From NCBI GenBank assembly GCA_036679405.1, contig JAVBVZ010000047.1, positions 1 to 64,000 of the forward strand: a DNA stretch of 64,000 nucleotides, given 5' to 3'. The DNA comes from JAEYKI01 sp036679405. Lineage in GTDB: Bacteria; Bacillota; Clostridia; Christensenellales; Christensenellaceae. Made by a program: the position numbers and the translations under genes. A model generated the notes under the pieces. That model was given only the letters and a program-made list of their open reading frames with translations, ran no database searches and was not told the DNA's origin. Within the stretch, counting starts at the first letter, position 1, and each line of letters opens with the position of its first letter. Below, in pieces: positions 49,702-59,555 of the stretch.

Positions 49702-52700
49702 TTATTTTATTATTACATTTCCGTCGCCCAGCCTCTCCCGCAGAGCGGCCAGCAGACGGTCGTTATAGGCCGCGCAGTATTTGCCGCCCACCTTCCGCGT
49801 GCTCTTCTGATCTTCTATGTAAACAATGGTTGCATGCGTGCCCGGGTACTGTTCCAAAACAGCCGTGATCTGCCCTACCTGCCCGCTTTTTGTTTTTATA
49901 TAAAGCTGCATGCCCGCGTATTTTTCGTCGTCTTTGGAATAGGGCGTAACGGCCTCCGCAATGATTTCCGGGTCCTGCCCGGGCGTCACTGTCACCCGTC
50001 CGGATAAAAGCACAACGGCGTCGTTTTGCAAAAACCGCTCAAACCGCGAAAAAGCGGACGGAAAAACAATCACGTTCATCCGCGCGGTCAAATCTTCTAT
50101 GGCGGCGTTTGCCATGGTTGCTTTGGCTTTGGTCACCCGCGTGCGAACATCGCTCAATATGCCGAGCAGTTCCACTTTTTTTCCGTCGTAATCCATGGCC
50201 GTTATTTCATCCTGTGCGGATTCCATGATGCGTGCCACGCTGTCCGCCCGCCCGGAAAACAGGGCGGCATATTCCAGCAGAGGATGCCCGCTGATATACA
50301 GCCCGGTCATTTCTTTTTCGTACGCCATTTTGCGGCTTTGCGGAAATTCGGGCATATCGGGTATATCCGCCCCGCTGTCAAATTCTTCGCCCGCAATGTC
50401 AAACAGGGAGATCTGCCCGGCGGCCTGGCGTTTTGCCGTGTCCAGCGCATGGGCGAGCACGCCGTCGTACGCCCCGATCAGCGCGGCGCGCGTATGCCCG
50501 AACGCGTCAAAGCATCCGGACAGGATCATGCTCTCCAGCCTTTTTTTATTGAGGACCGCGGCATTTCTGTCCACAAAATCCGCAAACCCTTTATAAGCGC
50601 CCCGCTTGCGCTCTAAAACCACGCTGTCAATGGCCTCCCCCACAAACGCGATGGCGGAAAAGCCAAAGCGGATCTTTCCCGCCTCTACCGTAAACTTCAT
50701 TTCAGAACGGTTCACATCGGGCGGCAGGATCTCTATTCCGGCCTGCTTTAAGCTTTGTATATACTGGGACAAACGGGGTTTGCTGGTAAGGTAGCTGTTT
50801 AAAAGCGCCGTCCAGTACTCCACCTTATAGTGATATTTTAAATACGCCGTCTGGTAGGCCACAAAGGCATACGCGCAGGCATGTGATTTATTGAACGCAT
50901 AGTTTGCAAATTCCATCATCTGGTCAAACAGCGCGTTCGCGGTTTTTTTGTCCACGCCCCGCCTGAGCGCGCCTTCTACCGTCACCTTTCCGTCCACCGT
51001 CTCGCCGTTAATAAAAACGTCCCGCTCCCGCTTTAAGGTTTCGGCCTGTTTTTTGCTCATGGCGCGACGCACCAGGTCGCTTCGCCCCATGGAATAACCT
51101 GCAATATCCCGCACCATCCGCATCACCTGCTCCTGATACACCATGCAGCCGTAGGTGTCCTCCAGAATAGGTTGTAATACGGGGTGCGCGTAGCGGATGC
51201 TCCCCGGGTCGTTTTTACAGCGGATATATTCCGGAATAAAATCCATCGGGCCCGGGCGGAACAGGGATATCCCCACCATGATTTCATCAATATTTCCGGG
51301 CCGAAGGTCCTGCATCAGCCGCCGCATCCCCGCGCTTTCCAGCTGGAACACACCGTCGGTGTCTCCCGCGGAGATCATGGCGTATACGTCCCTGTCGTTT
51401 AGATCGATGCCGTCTATGTCGATATCCGCTCCCTGCTGCTCTTTTGCCATTTCAACCGTATCGCGGATCACGGTCAGGGTACGAAGCCCCAGAAAATCCA
51501 TTTTTAAAAGGCCGATGCTCTCCAGTTTTTTCATGGTATACTGGGTCATTACGCCTTCGTCTTTTGTGTTGGTCTGCAGCGGTACGTAATTGGTAATCTC
51601 GTCGCGCGCGATCACTACGCCCGCCGCATGGGTGGAAGCGTGCCTCGGCATGCCCTCCAGCCTTTTGGCAATGTCTATAATTTTTTTTGCGTTCTCGTTT
51701 GTTTCATATTCCTGACGCAGGCGGGCGTTGCCCGCCAGCGCCTTGTCAATAGTCATTTTCAGTTCAAAAGGAACCATTTTTGCAATGCGGTCGGCCTCCT
51801 GCACACTGATGCTCAGGACCCGCGCCACATCCCGTATCACCAGCCTCGCGCCCATAGTGCCGAACGTGATGATCTGCGCCACCCGGTCGTGCCCGTACTT
51901 GCGGGTCACGTAATCTATGACTTCCTGCCGCCGTTCATAGCAAAAATCAATGTCGATATCCGGCATGCTAACGCGTTCGGGGTTCAAAAACCGCTCAAAC
52001 AAAAGCGTGTAGCGGATCGGGTCTATGTTGGTGATCCCAAGCGAATAGGCTACAATGCTCCCGGCCGCGCTTCCCCGGCCGGGGCCCACCATGATCCCGT
52101 TTTCTTTGGCAAAACGCACAAAATCCCAAACAATAAGAAAATAGTTTACAAAACCCATTTCACGGATGGTCTTCATTTCATATTCAAACCGGTTTTGTAT
52201 TTCTTCCGTTGCCTCGGGGTAGCGCGTATGCAGGCCCTCTTCCGCCAGCTGCATGAGATATTCAAAATCCCCAAGGCCGTCCGGCGGATCAAAACGGGGC
52301 AGATAAAGCTTTCCAAATTCTATCTCAAGGTTACACGCCTCCGCGATCTTCATGGTGTTTGAAAGCGCGTCCGGAACATACCCCAGCAGCTCTTCCATCT
52401 CCTCTGCGGATTTCAAATAAAATTCCTGTGTGGCAAAGGTCAGCTTGTTTTCGTCCGAAAGGCGGGTCCCCGTCTGGATGCAGGTAAGCACATCCTGCGC
52501 CAGGCTGTCCTCCCGCGCGGTATAATGCACGTCGTTGCTGGCCACCAGCGGAATATCCAGTTCCCGCGCCAGGCGGATCAGCATGGGATTCACCATTTTC
52601 TGTTCGGGCAGCCCGTGGTCCATCAGTTCTATATAAAAATCGCCGCCAAACATCTCTTTCAGGCGCAGGGCCACCTTTTTTGCACCCGCCTTGTCTCCGC

Positions 52701-53139
52701 CCAGCAACGCCTTTGGAATATCTCCCGCCAGGCATGCGGAGGTACAGATGAGGCCTTCTTTATATTTTTCTAAAATTCCGTAATCTATGCGGGGTTTGTA
52801 ATAAAACCCTTCTACAAAGCCAATGGAAACCAGCTTCATTAAATTTTTATATCCGCTTAAATCCTTACAGAGCAAAAGAAGGTGGGAATAGTCTTTCTGC
52901 CCGGCATTTTTTAAAAGCCGGTCTTTGGCCACATACATCTCGCAGCCAATAATGGGCTTAATGCCCGCCTTTTTCGCCTGGGTATAAAAATCCAACGCGC
53001 CGTAAAGCACGCCGTGGTCGGTTACCGCAAGGCTTTTCATTTTAAGCTCGTCCGCGCGCCGAATCAAATCGCCCAGCCGGGCCGCGCCGTCCAGTAAGCT
53101 GTATTCGCTGTGAACATGTAAATGCGTAAAGGCTTGCAT
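49702..53139 (-). CDS. dnaE: DNA polymerase III alpha subunit
   Basis: 1145 residues. Starts with the PHP domain (FTHLHVHSEYSLLDG), followed by the polymerase core with GPGRGSAAGS (about 365) and the catalytic PDIDIDF (about 405), a thumb and fingers region, a tandem helix-hairpin-helix (about 840-870) and an OB-fold region near the C-terminus. The length and order match bacterial DnaE rather than PolC. The 198-base spacer downstream (49504-49701) contains a GC-rich hairpin at 49569-49590 but no convincing T-run. RBS AAGGAGGGG. Confidence 0.96.
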   Translation of the reverse strand: MQAFTHLHVHSEYSLLDGAARLGDLIRRADELKMKSLAVTDHGVLYGALDFYTQAKKAGIKPIIGCEMYVAKDRLLKNAGQKDYSHLLLLCKDLSGYKNLMKLVSIGFVEGFYYKPRIDYGILEKYKEGLICTSACLAGDIPKALLGGDKAGAKKVALRLKEMFGGDFYIELMDHGLPEQKMVNPMLIRLARELDIPLVASNDVHYTAREDSLAQDVLTCIQTGTRLSDENKLTFATQEFYLKSAEEMEELLGYVPDALSNTMKIAEACNLEIEFGKLYLPRFDPPDGLGDFEYLMQLAEEGLHTRYPEATEEIQNRFEYEMKTIREMGFVNYFLIVWDFVRFAKENGIMVGPGRGSAAGSIVAYSLGITNIDPIRYTLLFERFLNPERVSMPDIDIDFCYERRQEVIDYVTRKYGHDRVAQIITFGTMGARLVIRDVARVLSISVQEADRIAKMVPFELKMTIDKALAGNARLRQEYETNENAKKIIDIAKRLEGMPRHASTHAAGVVIARDEITNYVPLQTNTKDEGVMTQYTMKKLESIGLLKMDFLGLRTLTVIRDTVEMAKEQQGADIDIDGIDLNDRDVYAMISAGDTDGVFQLESAGMRRLMQDLRPGNIDEIMVGISLFRPGPMDFIPEYIRCKNDPGSIRYAHPVLQPILEDTYGCMVYQEQVMRMVRDIAGYSMGRSDLVRRAMSKKQAETLKRERDVFINGETVDGKVTVEGALRRGVDKKTANALFDQMMEFANYAFNKSHACAYAFVAYQTAYLKYHYKVEYWTALLNSYLTSKPRLSQYIQSLKQAGIEILPPDVNRSEMKFTVEAGKIRFGFSAIAFVGEAIDSVVLERKRGAYKGFADFVDRNAAVLNKKRLESMILSGCFDAFGHTRAALIGAYDGVLAHALDTAKRQAAGQISLFDIAGEEFDSGADIPDMPEFPQSRKMAYEKEMTGLYISGHPLLEYAALFSGRADSVARIMESAQDEITAMDYDGKKVELLGILSDVRTRVTKAKATMANAAIEDLTARMNVIVFPSAFSRFERFLQNDAVVLLSGRVTVTPGQDPEIIAEAVTPYSKDDEKYAGMQLYIKTKSGQVGQITAVLEQYPGTHATIVYIEDQKSTRKVGGKYCAAYNDRLLAALRERLGDGNVIIK

Positions 53140-53210
53140 CGCTGTCTTCGCCCCTCCTTATAACACCCATTATATCATAAATTCCGCTTCCAAATAAAAG
53201 GGATTTCATG

Positions 53211-53216
53211 TATAAT
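53211..53216 (+). promoter_or_regulatory. -10 element just before the HAD gene
   Basis: TATAAT at 53211-53216, nine bases before the ATG at 53225. TTCCAA at 53188-53193 is a poor -35. No Shine-Dalgarno sequence fits between. Confidence 0.55.
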
Positions 53217-53224
53217 GAAATGGT

Positions 53225-54040
53225 ATGGAAAACATCAAAAAAACCGGCTATAAGCTGATTGCGCTGGACCTGGACGACACCCTGCTCACCGCAGGCAAAG
53301 AGATCAGCCAAGAGAATATAACCGCCATCCGCCGGGCGGCCCGCGCGGGCGTCCGCATTGTGCTGGCTTCAGGCCGGACGGTGGAAGGCATGCGTTTTGC
53401 ATCGGACATCATCGGCCACCGGGACTATGCCATTTCATCGGGCGGCGCAGTGGTGACCGACCCCGACGGACAGGAGATATACGCAAATCCCGTTCCCCCC
53501 GGGACCGCTAAAGAGATCATGCGCTACGCGGCCGGGAAGGACGCTTATTTTCAAATATTCTGCGGCAGCGATTTTTATTTTATAAGCCGCACCGCTTATA
53601 CGGACGCATACGAAAAAAGCTGCCGCTTTTCCGGCAGGGAAGACCCGGGGATCATGGACTGGAAAGAAATAAACACCTCCAAGATCCTTATTATAGACAC
53701 CCAGGAAAGGGTGGACGCCATGCATGCGGAAATTTCCGCGCGTTTTCCGGATGTAAAGGCCGTTTATTCCCAAAGCGGTTTTTTGGAAATCGTTTCCGCC
53801 GCCGTTTCCAAAGGAAAGGCCCTTTCTTTTCTTTTGCAAAAACTGGGCCTTGCAAAAGAGCAGGCCATTGCCATTGGGGACAGCGAAATAGACCTGCCCA
53901 TGCTTCATGCGGCCGGTCTGGGCGTTGCGGTGGGCAATGCGCGCAAAGAAGTCCTGGACGCCGCCGACCACGTTACGGCCACCAATGAAAACAACGGTGT
54001 CGCCGCCGTCATCAATCAATTCATTTTTGGAGAGGTTTAA
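53225..54040 (+). CDS. Cof-type HAD phosphatase
   Basis: 271 residues, HAD-IIB. Nucleophile motif ALDLDDTLL (about 13-21), LASGRT (motif II), the C2B cap, a lysine in SKGKAL and the acidic motif AIGDSEIDLPMLHAAG. Acts on sugar phosphates, pyridoxal phosphate or similar; specificity is not predictable. First gene of hprK unit; its stop overlaps the hprK start by one base. Confidence 0.9.
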   Translation: MENIKKTGYKLIALDLDDTLLTAGKEISQENITAIRRAARAGVRIVLASGRTVEGMRFASDIIGHRDYAISSGGAVVTDPDGQEIYANPVPPGTAKEIMRYAAGKDAYFQIFCGSDFYFISRTAYTDAYEKSCRFSGREDPGIMDWKEINTSKILIIDTQERVDAMHAEISARFPDVKAVYSQSGFLEIVSAAVSKGKALSFLLQKLGLAKEQAIAIGDSEIDLPMLHAAGLGVAVGNARKEVLDAADHVTATNENNGVAAVINQFIFGEV

Positions 54041-54960
54041 TGAAAAGGATCATAAAAATTAAGGATCTGGCAGAAAAGATCAAGCTGAACATTCTTTATA
54101 TGGGCACGCGTGATTCCATGGAGATCGACACCAGCGACTTAAACCGCCCGGGGCTTCAAATGAGCGGGTTTTTTGAGTATTTTGCGGTCAACCGGGTGCA
54201 GCTTTTCGGCATGGTGGAAATGACCTACCTGCAAACGCTTTCGCCCAAGGTGCGCAAAGACATCTTAGAACAGTTTTTTTCTTACCCCATCCCCTGCGTT
54301 CTCATTGGCCGCAACCTGACGCCGCCGGAAGAATTTTTGGACTGTGCGCGGGAAAACAATGTTCCCGTGCTCATGAGCGGGCTCACCACTACCAAGTTGA
54401 GCCATAAGATCACCCTGTATTTAGACGAGATCCTCTCTCCTTCCATCTCACGCCACGGCGGGCTGATGGACGTATACGGCGTGGGCATCTTTATTACCGG
54501 CGAAAGCGGCGTAGGCAAATCCGAAACCGCCCTCGAACTTGTAAAACGCGGTCACCGTTTTGTTGCGGACGATGTGGTTGAAATACACAAGCTTTCAGAT
54601 GAAACGCTCATCGGCCGCAGCCCGGATATCATCCGGCATATGATGGAGATCCGCGGCCTCGGCATTATTGACGTGTCCGTACTGTACGGCATGGGCGCCG
54701 TTATGCAGGAAAAGGACATCAATATTGCCATCCATCTTGAGCTTGGTAATATTGAGAACGTAGACCGTCTGGGCATAGAAGACAACCATATCACCCTGCT
54801 GGGCGTAAAGATCCCGCAGATCGTGGTGCCTGTACGGCCCGGCCGTAACCTTGCCATCATCATTGAAGTGGCGGCCATGAACTTCCGCCTGCGCAGCATG
54901 GGGCAGGTGGGCACGGACAAACTGGACCAGAACCTGCTTAAAATTTTGCAGGGAAGCTGA
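54040..54960 (+). CDS. hprK: HPr kinase/phosphorylase
   Basis: 306 residues. Bifunctional enzyme that phosphorylates or dephosphorylates Ser46 of HPr and Crh in response to fructose 1,6-bisphosphate and phosphate. Walker A GESGVGKS at about 148-155, the acidic VADDVVEIH and the C-terminal signature region GLGIIDVSVLYGMGAV are intact. RBS GGAGAGG. It is in the same region as an HPr-like protein that keeps Ser46 (59552). Confidence 0.95.
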   Translation: MKRIIKIKDLAEKIKLNILYMGTRDSMEIDTSDLNRPGLQMSGFFEYFAVNRVQLFGMVEMTYLQTLSPKVRKDILEQFFSYPIPCVLIGRNLTPPEEFLDCARENNVPVLMSGLTTTKLSHKITLYLDEILSPSISRHGGLMDVYGVGIFITGESGVGKSETALELVKRGHRFVADDVVEIHKLSDETLIGRSPDIIRHMMEIRGLGIIDVSVLYGMGAVMQEKDINIAIHLELGNIENVDRLGIEDNHITLLGVKIPQIVVPVRPGRNLAIIIEVAAMNFRLRSMGQVGTDKLDQNLLKILQGS

Positions 54961-54983
54961 TCCACGATTCCATTGCACACGTT

Positions 54984-55013
54984 TAAGGGACGCATTGCCG
55001 TCCCTTTTATTTT
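54984..55013 (+). terminator. Terminator of hprK
   Basis: AAGGGACG-CATTGC-CGTCCCTT followed by TTATTTT. Confidence 0.85.
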
Positions 55014-55126
55014 AACTTTTTTTGTCTCCATAAACGAAAGGACCGCCCTGTTTGCAAAGCCACCGCGGCGGTGTTACAATTATCCTATACACACAATATC
55101 TTACTATATGATCGAGGTGATAGCGG

Positions 55127-55837
55127 GTGAAGTATCGCAGTTCCCACAGTGGATTTTTTACGCATTGGAACAAGAAAAAAATCATTGTACTGTCTTTGAT
55201 TGCGGCCGCGGCCGTCGCTCTTGTGCTGCTGAGCGTTTTTGTATGGTCTCTTTGGACGATACAGGGCATTGACGTTTCCCACTATCAGGGCGACATCAGC
55301 TGGATGGCCATGGCGCAGAGCAGCGACATTGAATTTGCCTACATCAAGGCGACCGAAGGCGCTACCAACCAGGACCCCACCTTTCAGCAAAACTGGGACG
55401 GCGCATTGAAAAACGGCATCACGCCCGGCGCGTATCACTTTTTTACCGACACGAGCCCCGCGCAGGACCAGGCTGCAAACTTTATAGCCACCGTGCCCAA
55501 AACAAAGGGAACGCTGCCCCCGGCCGTTGATGTGGAAGGCACCATAGCGGAAAACGAGAACTTCAAATCCGAACTTGCCGTCTTTATTGCGGCTGTCACG
55601 GACTATTACGGCGTAAAGCCTGTTTTATACGTTCCTTATACGGTTTATAACCGGATCTATGACGATTACAGCGACTATGATTTCTGGATTATAGACGACC
55701 AGAGCCAGCCCCTTGTAGAAGGCTGGACTTTCCGGCAATACACCACCACGGGCAAAGTTGCGGGCGCAAACGAAGAGATCGACCTGGACGAATACCAGGG
55801 TTCGCTGTGGGCGTATGAACAGCTGAAGATAAAATAA
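55127..55837 (+). CDS. GH25-family lysozyme, membrane-anchored
   Basis: 236 residues from GTG with GAGGTGA upstream. Cytoplasmic N-terminal 18 residues, one transmembrane helix (about 19-45), then a GH25 muramidase domain: IQGIDVSHYQGDISW, IKATEGA, GAYHFFTD and VDVEGT with the Asp-x-Glu pair. It cleaves the N-acetylmuramic acid bond of peptidoglycan. No cell-wall-binding repeats. Single-gene unit. Confidence 0.92.
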   Translation: MKYRSSHSGFFTHWNKKKIIVLSLIAAAAVALVLLSVFVWSLWTIQGIDVSHYQGDISWMAMAQSSDIEFAYIKATEGATNQDPTFQQNWDGALKNGITPGAYHFFTDTSPAQDQAANFIATVPKTKGTLPPAVDVEGTIAENENFKSELAVFIAAVTDYYGVKPVLYVPYTVYNRIYDDYSDYDFWIIDDQSQPLVEGWTFRQYTTTGKVAGANEEIDLDEYQGSLWAYEQLKIK

Positions 55838-55850
55838 GGGTCAAAAAAAC

Positions 55851-55878
55851 AAAAAGGCGGCGCATCCGCCTTTTTTTT
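55851..55878 (+). terminator. Terminator of the lysozyme gene
   Basis: AAGGCGG-CGCAT-CCGCCTTTTTTTT. Confidence 0.88.
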
Positions 55879-56048
55879 ATGTCTGCGCAGGTATTTTCAA
55901 CCCGGCGGATCTGAAGCCGCCGCTCTCCGCCCGCTTGTGCAAACAAAAAAAATAATGTAAACTTAAATAACAAACGCAGATTGAATCAGCGTTCACCGAA
56001 TCCATAAGACCGGCGCTTCAGGCGGCGGCATCAGGTATTGGAGAGACT

Positions 56049-56930
56049 ATGGAAGAAATCCGGCGGCTTATAAATGAGCCCATGCGCAACCACACCACTT
56101 TTAAAGCGGGCGGGCCTGCAAAAGAACTGTATCTGCCTAAAAATGAAGACGAAATCCGCCGTGCCCTCACCCGCGCGCAAAATAGCGGCCTCCCCTGGAT
56201 AGTGATCGGCCGGGGTTCGAACCTTTTGGTTTCCGACAAAGGCTTTGCAGGAGTTGTTATCAAACTGGCCGATGATTTTTCAGACATCTCCGTCCATAAA
56301 AACACGGTATACGCGCAGGCAGGCGCGACCCTGCGCGACCTTGCGGCGGCCTGCATAGAAGCGGGGCTTTCCGGCCTTGAATTTGCGGGCGGTATCCCGG
56401 GGGCGCTGGGCGGCGGCGTAGCCATGAACGCGGGCGCCTACGGCGGCGAACTGAAAGATTTTATTTCTTTTGTCCGCGTACTCACGCCGGACGGGGAGAT
56501 CCGCGAGCTTGCAAACAGTGAAATGCGCTTTTCCTACCGCCAAAGCGCGGTGGGCCCTGGCGGCCTGATCGTTCTGGGCGCTTCTTTCACCTTGCCCGAA
56601 GGGAACCGGGACGCTTCTTTAAAATTGCTTACAGACTTAAATGCCCGGCGAAAAAACTGCCAGCCTTTGAATTATCCCAGCGCGGGCAGTACGTTTAAAC
56701 GTCCGCCGGGATATTTTGCAGGTACGCTGATCGAACAATGCGGCCTTAAGGGCTGTTCGGTGGGTGGCGCTGCGGTTTCAGAAAAGCATGCAGGGTTTAT
56801 TATTAATACGGGCGGGGCTACCGCGGCGGATATACACGCTCTCATCCGCCATGTGCAGGATGAGGTGGCCCGCAAAACCGGCATACCGCTGGAGACAGAA
56901 GTTAAATTGATTGGGGACTTTGTTACATGA
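56049..56930 (+). CDS. murB: UDP-N-acetylenolpyruvoylglucosamine reductase
   Basis: 293 residues, type II MurB of Bacillota. NHTTFKAGGPA and VIGRGSNLLVSD (FAD-binding), GIPGALGGGVAMNAGAYG, the SYRQSAV element, YPSAGSTFKRP with the catalytic serine and the C-terminal E-V region are present. Reduces the enolpyruvyl group to UDP-MurNAc. RBS GGAG. First gene of murB-PHP-rapZ-whiA-HPr-like cluster. Confidence 0.95.
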   Translation: MEEIRRLINEPMRNHTTFKAGGPAKELYLPKNEDEIRRALTRAQNSGLPWIVIGRGSNLLVSDKGFAGVVIKLADDFSDISVHKNTVYAQAGATLRDLAAACIEAGLSGLEFAGGIPGALGGGVAMNAGAYGGELKDFISFVRVLTPDGEIRELANSEMRFSYRQSAVGPGGLIVLGASFTLPEGNRDASLKLLTDLNARRKNCQPLNYPSAGSTFKRPPGYFAGTLIEQCGLKGCSVGGAAVSEKHAGFIINTGGATAADIHALIRHVQDEVARKTGIPLETEVKLIGDFVT

Positions 56931-57640
56931 AACCGGCGTTTGATTACCACACCCATACCGTCCACAGCCACGGAACGGGCACCGTAGAACAAAACGTTGA
57001 GGCCGCCATAAGCCGCGGCCTTTCGGAAATCGCCATTTCCGACCATTCGGTGCGGCATGCTTTTTATGCGGTCCGCGACGTGGAGGCTTACCTGAAAGAT
57101 ATCTCCCTCATGCGGGACAAATATAAAGACGTCATCAAAGTGAAATCCGCTTTGGAACTCAATTTGCTTTCGCTGGACGGGGAACTGGATATCCCTCGGG
57201 GCTATGAAAAAAGTTTTGATCTTCTTCTGTTTGGGTTTCACAAACTGGTCCGGTTTGCCGGGCCCTCCTCCGCGCTTTTCTTTATGCTACCCAAATCGCA
57301 TAGTGAAAAAGCGGTCCGCCGGTATACAGACGCGTACCTTTCGGCCATCCGTAATAACGATGTCAGGATCATCACCCACATCGGTTACGGCCTGCCCGTT
57401 TATAAGCCGGAAATCGCGGCCGCAGCAGCCAAAAAAGGCGTGCTTTTGGAGATCAACAACAAGCACCCTGAATTCTCGCCCGAAGAGCTTAAAGAATGCC
57501 TTTCGACCGGCGTAGATTTTATTTTGAGCAGCGACGCGCACCGTCCCCAGGACGTAGGCGTGACGCCTTATTCCATCCAAAAAGCACAAACTGCCGGTGT
57601 GCCGGCAGGCCGCATTATCAACGCAAAGGAGGATGCATAA
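56927..57640 (+). CDS. PHP-domain phosphoesterase
   Basis: 237 residues. Metal-binding DYHTHTVHSHG (about 6-16), AISDHSVRH (about 37-45), EINNKHPEF and ILSSDAHRPQDVG place it in the PHP superfamily, similar to YcdX/histidinol-phosphatase-like proteins. Substrate unknown. Start overlaps the murB stop by four bases (ATGA). The cluster murB-PHP-rapZ occurs in many Clostridia. Confidence 0.85.
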   Translation: MKPAFDYHTHTVHSHGTGTVEQNVEAAISRGLSEIAISDHSVRHAFYAVRDVEAYLKDISLMRDKYKDVIKVKSALELNLLSLDGELDIPRGYEKSFDLLLFGFHKLVRFAGPSSALFFMLPKSHSEKAVRRYTDAYLSAIRNNDVRIITHIGYGLPVYKPEIAAAAAKKGVLLEINNKHPEFSPEELKECLSTGVDFILSSDAHRPQDVGVTPYSIQKAQTAGVPAGRIINAKEDA

Positions 57641-57645
57641 ATAAT

Positions 57646-58518
57646 ATGGAACTGACTATTGTAACCGGGCTTTCGGGCGCGGGAAGAACCTCTGCACTGC
57701 ACCGTCTGGAAGACCTTAAATACTTTTGTGTAGACAACCTGCCCCCCGAACTGATCCCGCCGTTTGCAAAGCTGTGCCTTGACAGCCCCAAACCGCTTCA
57801 GAAGGTTGCCATTGCTGTGGATACCCGCATGGGTGACTGGTTCAACACCATTTACGATGCGATTGACGAGCTGAAAAAAATGGACCTTTCCTTAAGCATC
57901 CTGTTTTTGGATTCCTCGGACGAAACGCTGGTCAGCCGCTTCAAGCAGACGCGCCGGCCGCATCCCGTTTCCCAAAGCGGCAACATTCTCTCGGGCATCC
58001 ACGCAGAACGCAGGCAGTTGCAGCGCATCAAAGATATGTCCGACCGGGTCATAGATACGTCCACGTACTCCATCCGCAAGTTATACGACGTGATCGACAG
58101 CTACTTTACCGAAGACAAAGATTCTTCACTGCTGATCTCGGTGATTTCTTTTGGTTATAAGCGGGGCATCCCGATGGACGCGGACCTTGTGTTTGACATG
58201 CGTTTTATCCCGAACCCCTTTTATATCAAAGACCTGCGTCCGCATTCCGGCCTTTCGCCGGACGTAAAGGAATTTGTTTTTTCCTACGAGCGCGTACATA
58301 CCCTTCTTGATAAGATTGTGGATATGGTTGAGTTTGTGAGCCCCTATTTTTTAGAGCAGGACAAAAAACAGCTGGTGATCGGCATTGGCTGCACCGGCGG
58401 CATGCACCGCAGCGTCGCGGTTGCACAGGAGCTTTATGAACGCCTTTTGAAAACCAATTCCAAGGTGTACTTAGAACACCGGGACCTGAACCTGGAAAAA
58501 CAAAAACAGTCCGTATAA
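57646..58518 (+). CDS. rapZ: RapZ/YvcJ-family nucleotide-binding protein
   Basis: 290 residues. N-terminal P-loop TGLSGAGRTS with Arg14 where most relatives have Lys, FCVDNLPPELI, and SGRRPHPV-type loop (TRRPHPVSQ). The C-terminal domain has IGIGCTGGMHRSV, the strongly conserved RapZ ligand-binding motif. In Gammaproteobacteria RapZ directs RNase E to GlmZ; in Bacillota YvcJ hydrolyses nucleotides and influences competence. RBS GGAGG 13 bases from the ATG. Follows the PHP gene by five bases. Confidence 0.92.
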   Translation: MELTIVTGLSGAGRTSALHRLEDLKYFCVDNLPPELIPPFAKLCLDSPKPLQKVAIAVDTRMGDWFNTIYDAIDELKKMDLSLSILFLDSSDETLVSRFKQTRRPHPVSQSGNILSGIHAERRQLQRIKDMSDRVIDTSTYSIRKLYDVIDSYFTEDKDSSLLISVISFGYKRGIPMDADLVFDMRFIPNPFYIKDLRPHSGLSPDVKEFVFSYERVHTLLDKIVDMVEFVSPYFLEQDKKQLVIGIGCTGGMHRSVAVAQELYERLLKTNSKVYLEHRDLNLEKQKQSV

Positions 58519-58610
58519 GGCTTTTGGCACGGCGGCCGAAGGCAGCTAAAAAAACGTCTGCATTTTAAAAGCGCTTTTTTGCCGCCCCAAAAACCAACCA
58601 GGAGGCGCTT

Positions 58611-59555
58611 ATGTCCTTTTCGCAAAAAGTTAAAGACGAGCTATGCCGCATCCATCTAACAGACCCCCGTGCCGCAGGCGCGGAATTGTTTGCGCTGCTG
58701 GCTTCAGCGGGCAATATCACCTTAAGCAGCAGCGGTATGGCCTTAAAACTGCATTTTGAGTTTATGCCCGTCGCCAAAAGAACGTACCAGCTCCTGAAAA
58801 ATTTTTACGGGATCGACAGCGAAATAGATGTTCTTGAAAACCGGATGAAAAAAAAGAACACCTACGCTTTGGTGATTTCGGGCAGCGACGTGGTTTTGCC
58901 GCTTCTCGAGTCGCTCGGTTTTCCGCCAAAGGGCACGCTTTTTTTGTCGCATACCCCTCCCGGGCGAATCCTTTCCCGGCCACAGCTGGCCGCCGCCTTT
59001 CTCCGGGGGCTGTTTTTGGGGTGCGGCACCCTCTCCGATCCAAAAAAAAATTACCATATGGAATTCGTATTGTCTTCAAAGGATTTTGCAGACCGCTTAT
59101 TGAATATTTTAAATAATCAAAAAATATTTGCAAAAATAGTTTTTCGAAAATCAAACTATGTGGTATACTTAAAAAGCGGAGACGATATCGCAAACCTTTT
59201 AACCGTCATCGGCGCACATTCTTCCGTACTTGATTTGGAAAACATACGAATACTCAAAGAAATGCGGAACAATGTAAACAGAGCGGTTAATTGTGAGACC
59301 GCAAATATCAATAAAACCGTTAATGCTGCGGTCAGGCAGCTGAAGATGATTCAATTGATCGACAAAAAGATTGGTATTCAGAATTTAAGCGAACCGCTGG
59401 CGCAGGCCGCTATGTTGCGTCTTAATAATCCGGAGGCAACGCTTTCCGAACTGGCAGAAATGACTTCCGGGTTCACAAAATCAGGCATAAATCACCGGTT
59501 TCGTAAACTAAAACAAATTGCTGAAGAACTAATATCAAAGGAGGATTTGTCATGA
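58611..59555 (+). CDS. whiA: Sporulation regulator WhiA-type DNA-binding protein
   Basis: 314 residues. Two LAGLIDADG-like domains (residues ~1-200) that have lost endonuclease function, followed by a helix-turn-helix C-terminal domain (ETANINKTVNAAVRQL...LAEMTSGFTKSGINHRFRKLKQIA). In Bacillota WhiA influences cell division and chromosome segregation; in Actinobacteria it controls sporulation. RBS AGGAGG. 92 bases from rapZ, with no yvcK gene between them. The start of the HPr-like gene overlaps its stop. Confidence 0.94.
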   Translation: MSFSQKVKDELCRIHLTDPRAAGAELFALLASAGNITLSSSGMALKLHFEFMPVAKRTYQLLKNFYGIDSEIDVLENRMKKKNTYALVISGSDVVLPLLESLGFPPKGTLFLSHTPPGRILSRPQLAAAFLRGLFLGCGTLSDPKKNYHMEFVLSSKDFADRLLNILNNQKIFAKIVFRKSNYVVYLKSGDDIANLLTVIGAHSSVLDLENIRILKEMRNNVNRAVNCETANINKTVNAAVRQLKMIQLIDKKIGIQNLSEPLAQAAMLRLNNPEATLSELAEMTSGFTKSGINHRFRKLKQIAEELISKEDLS

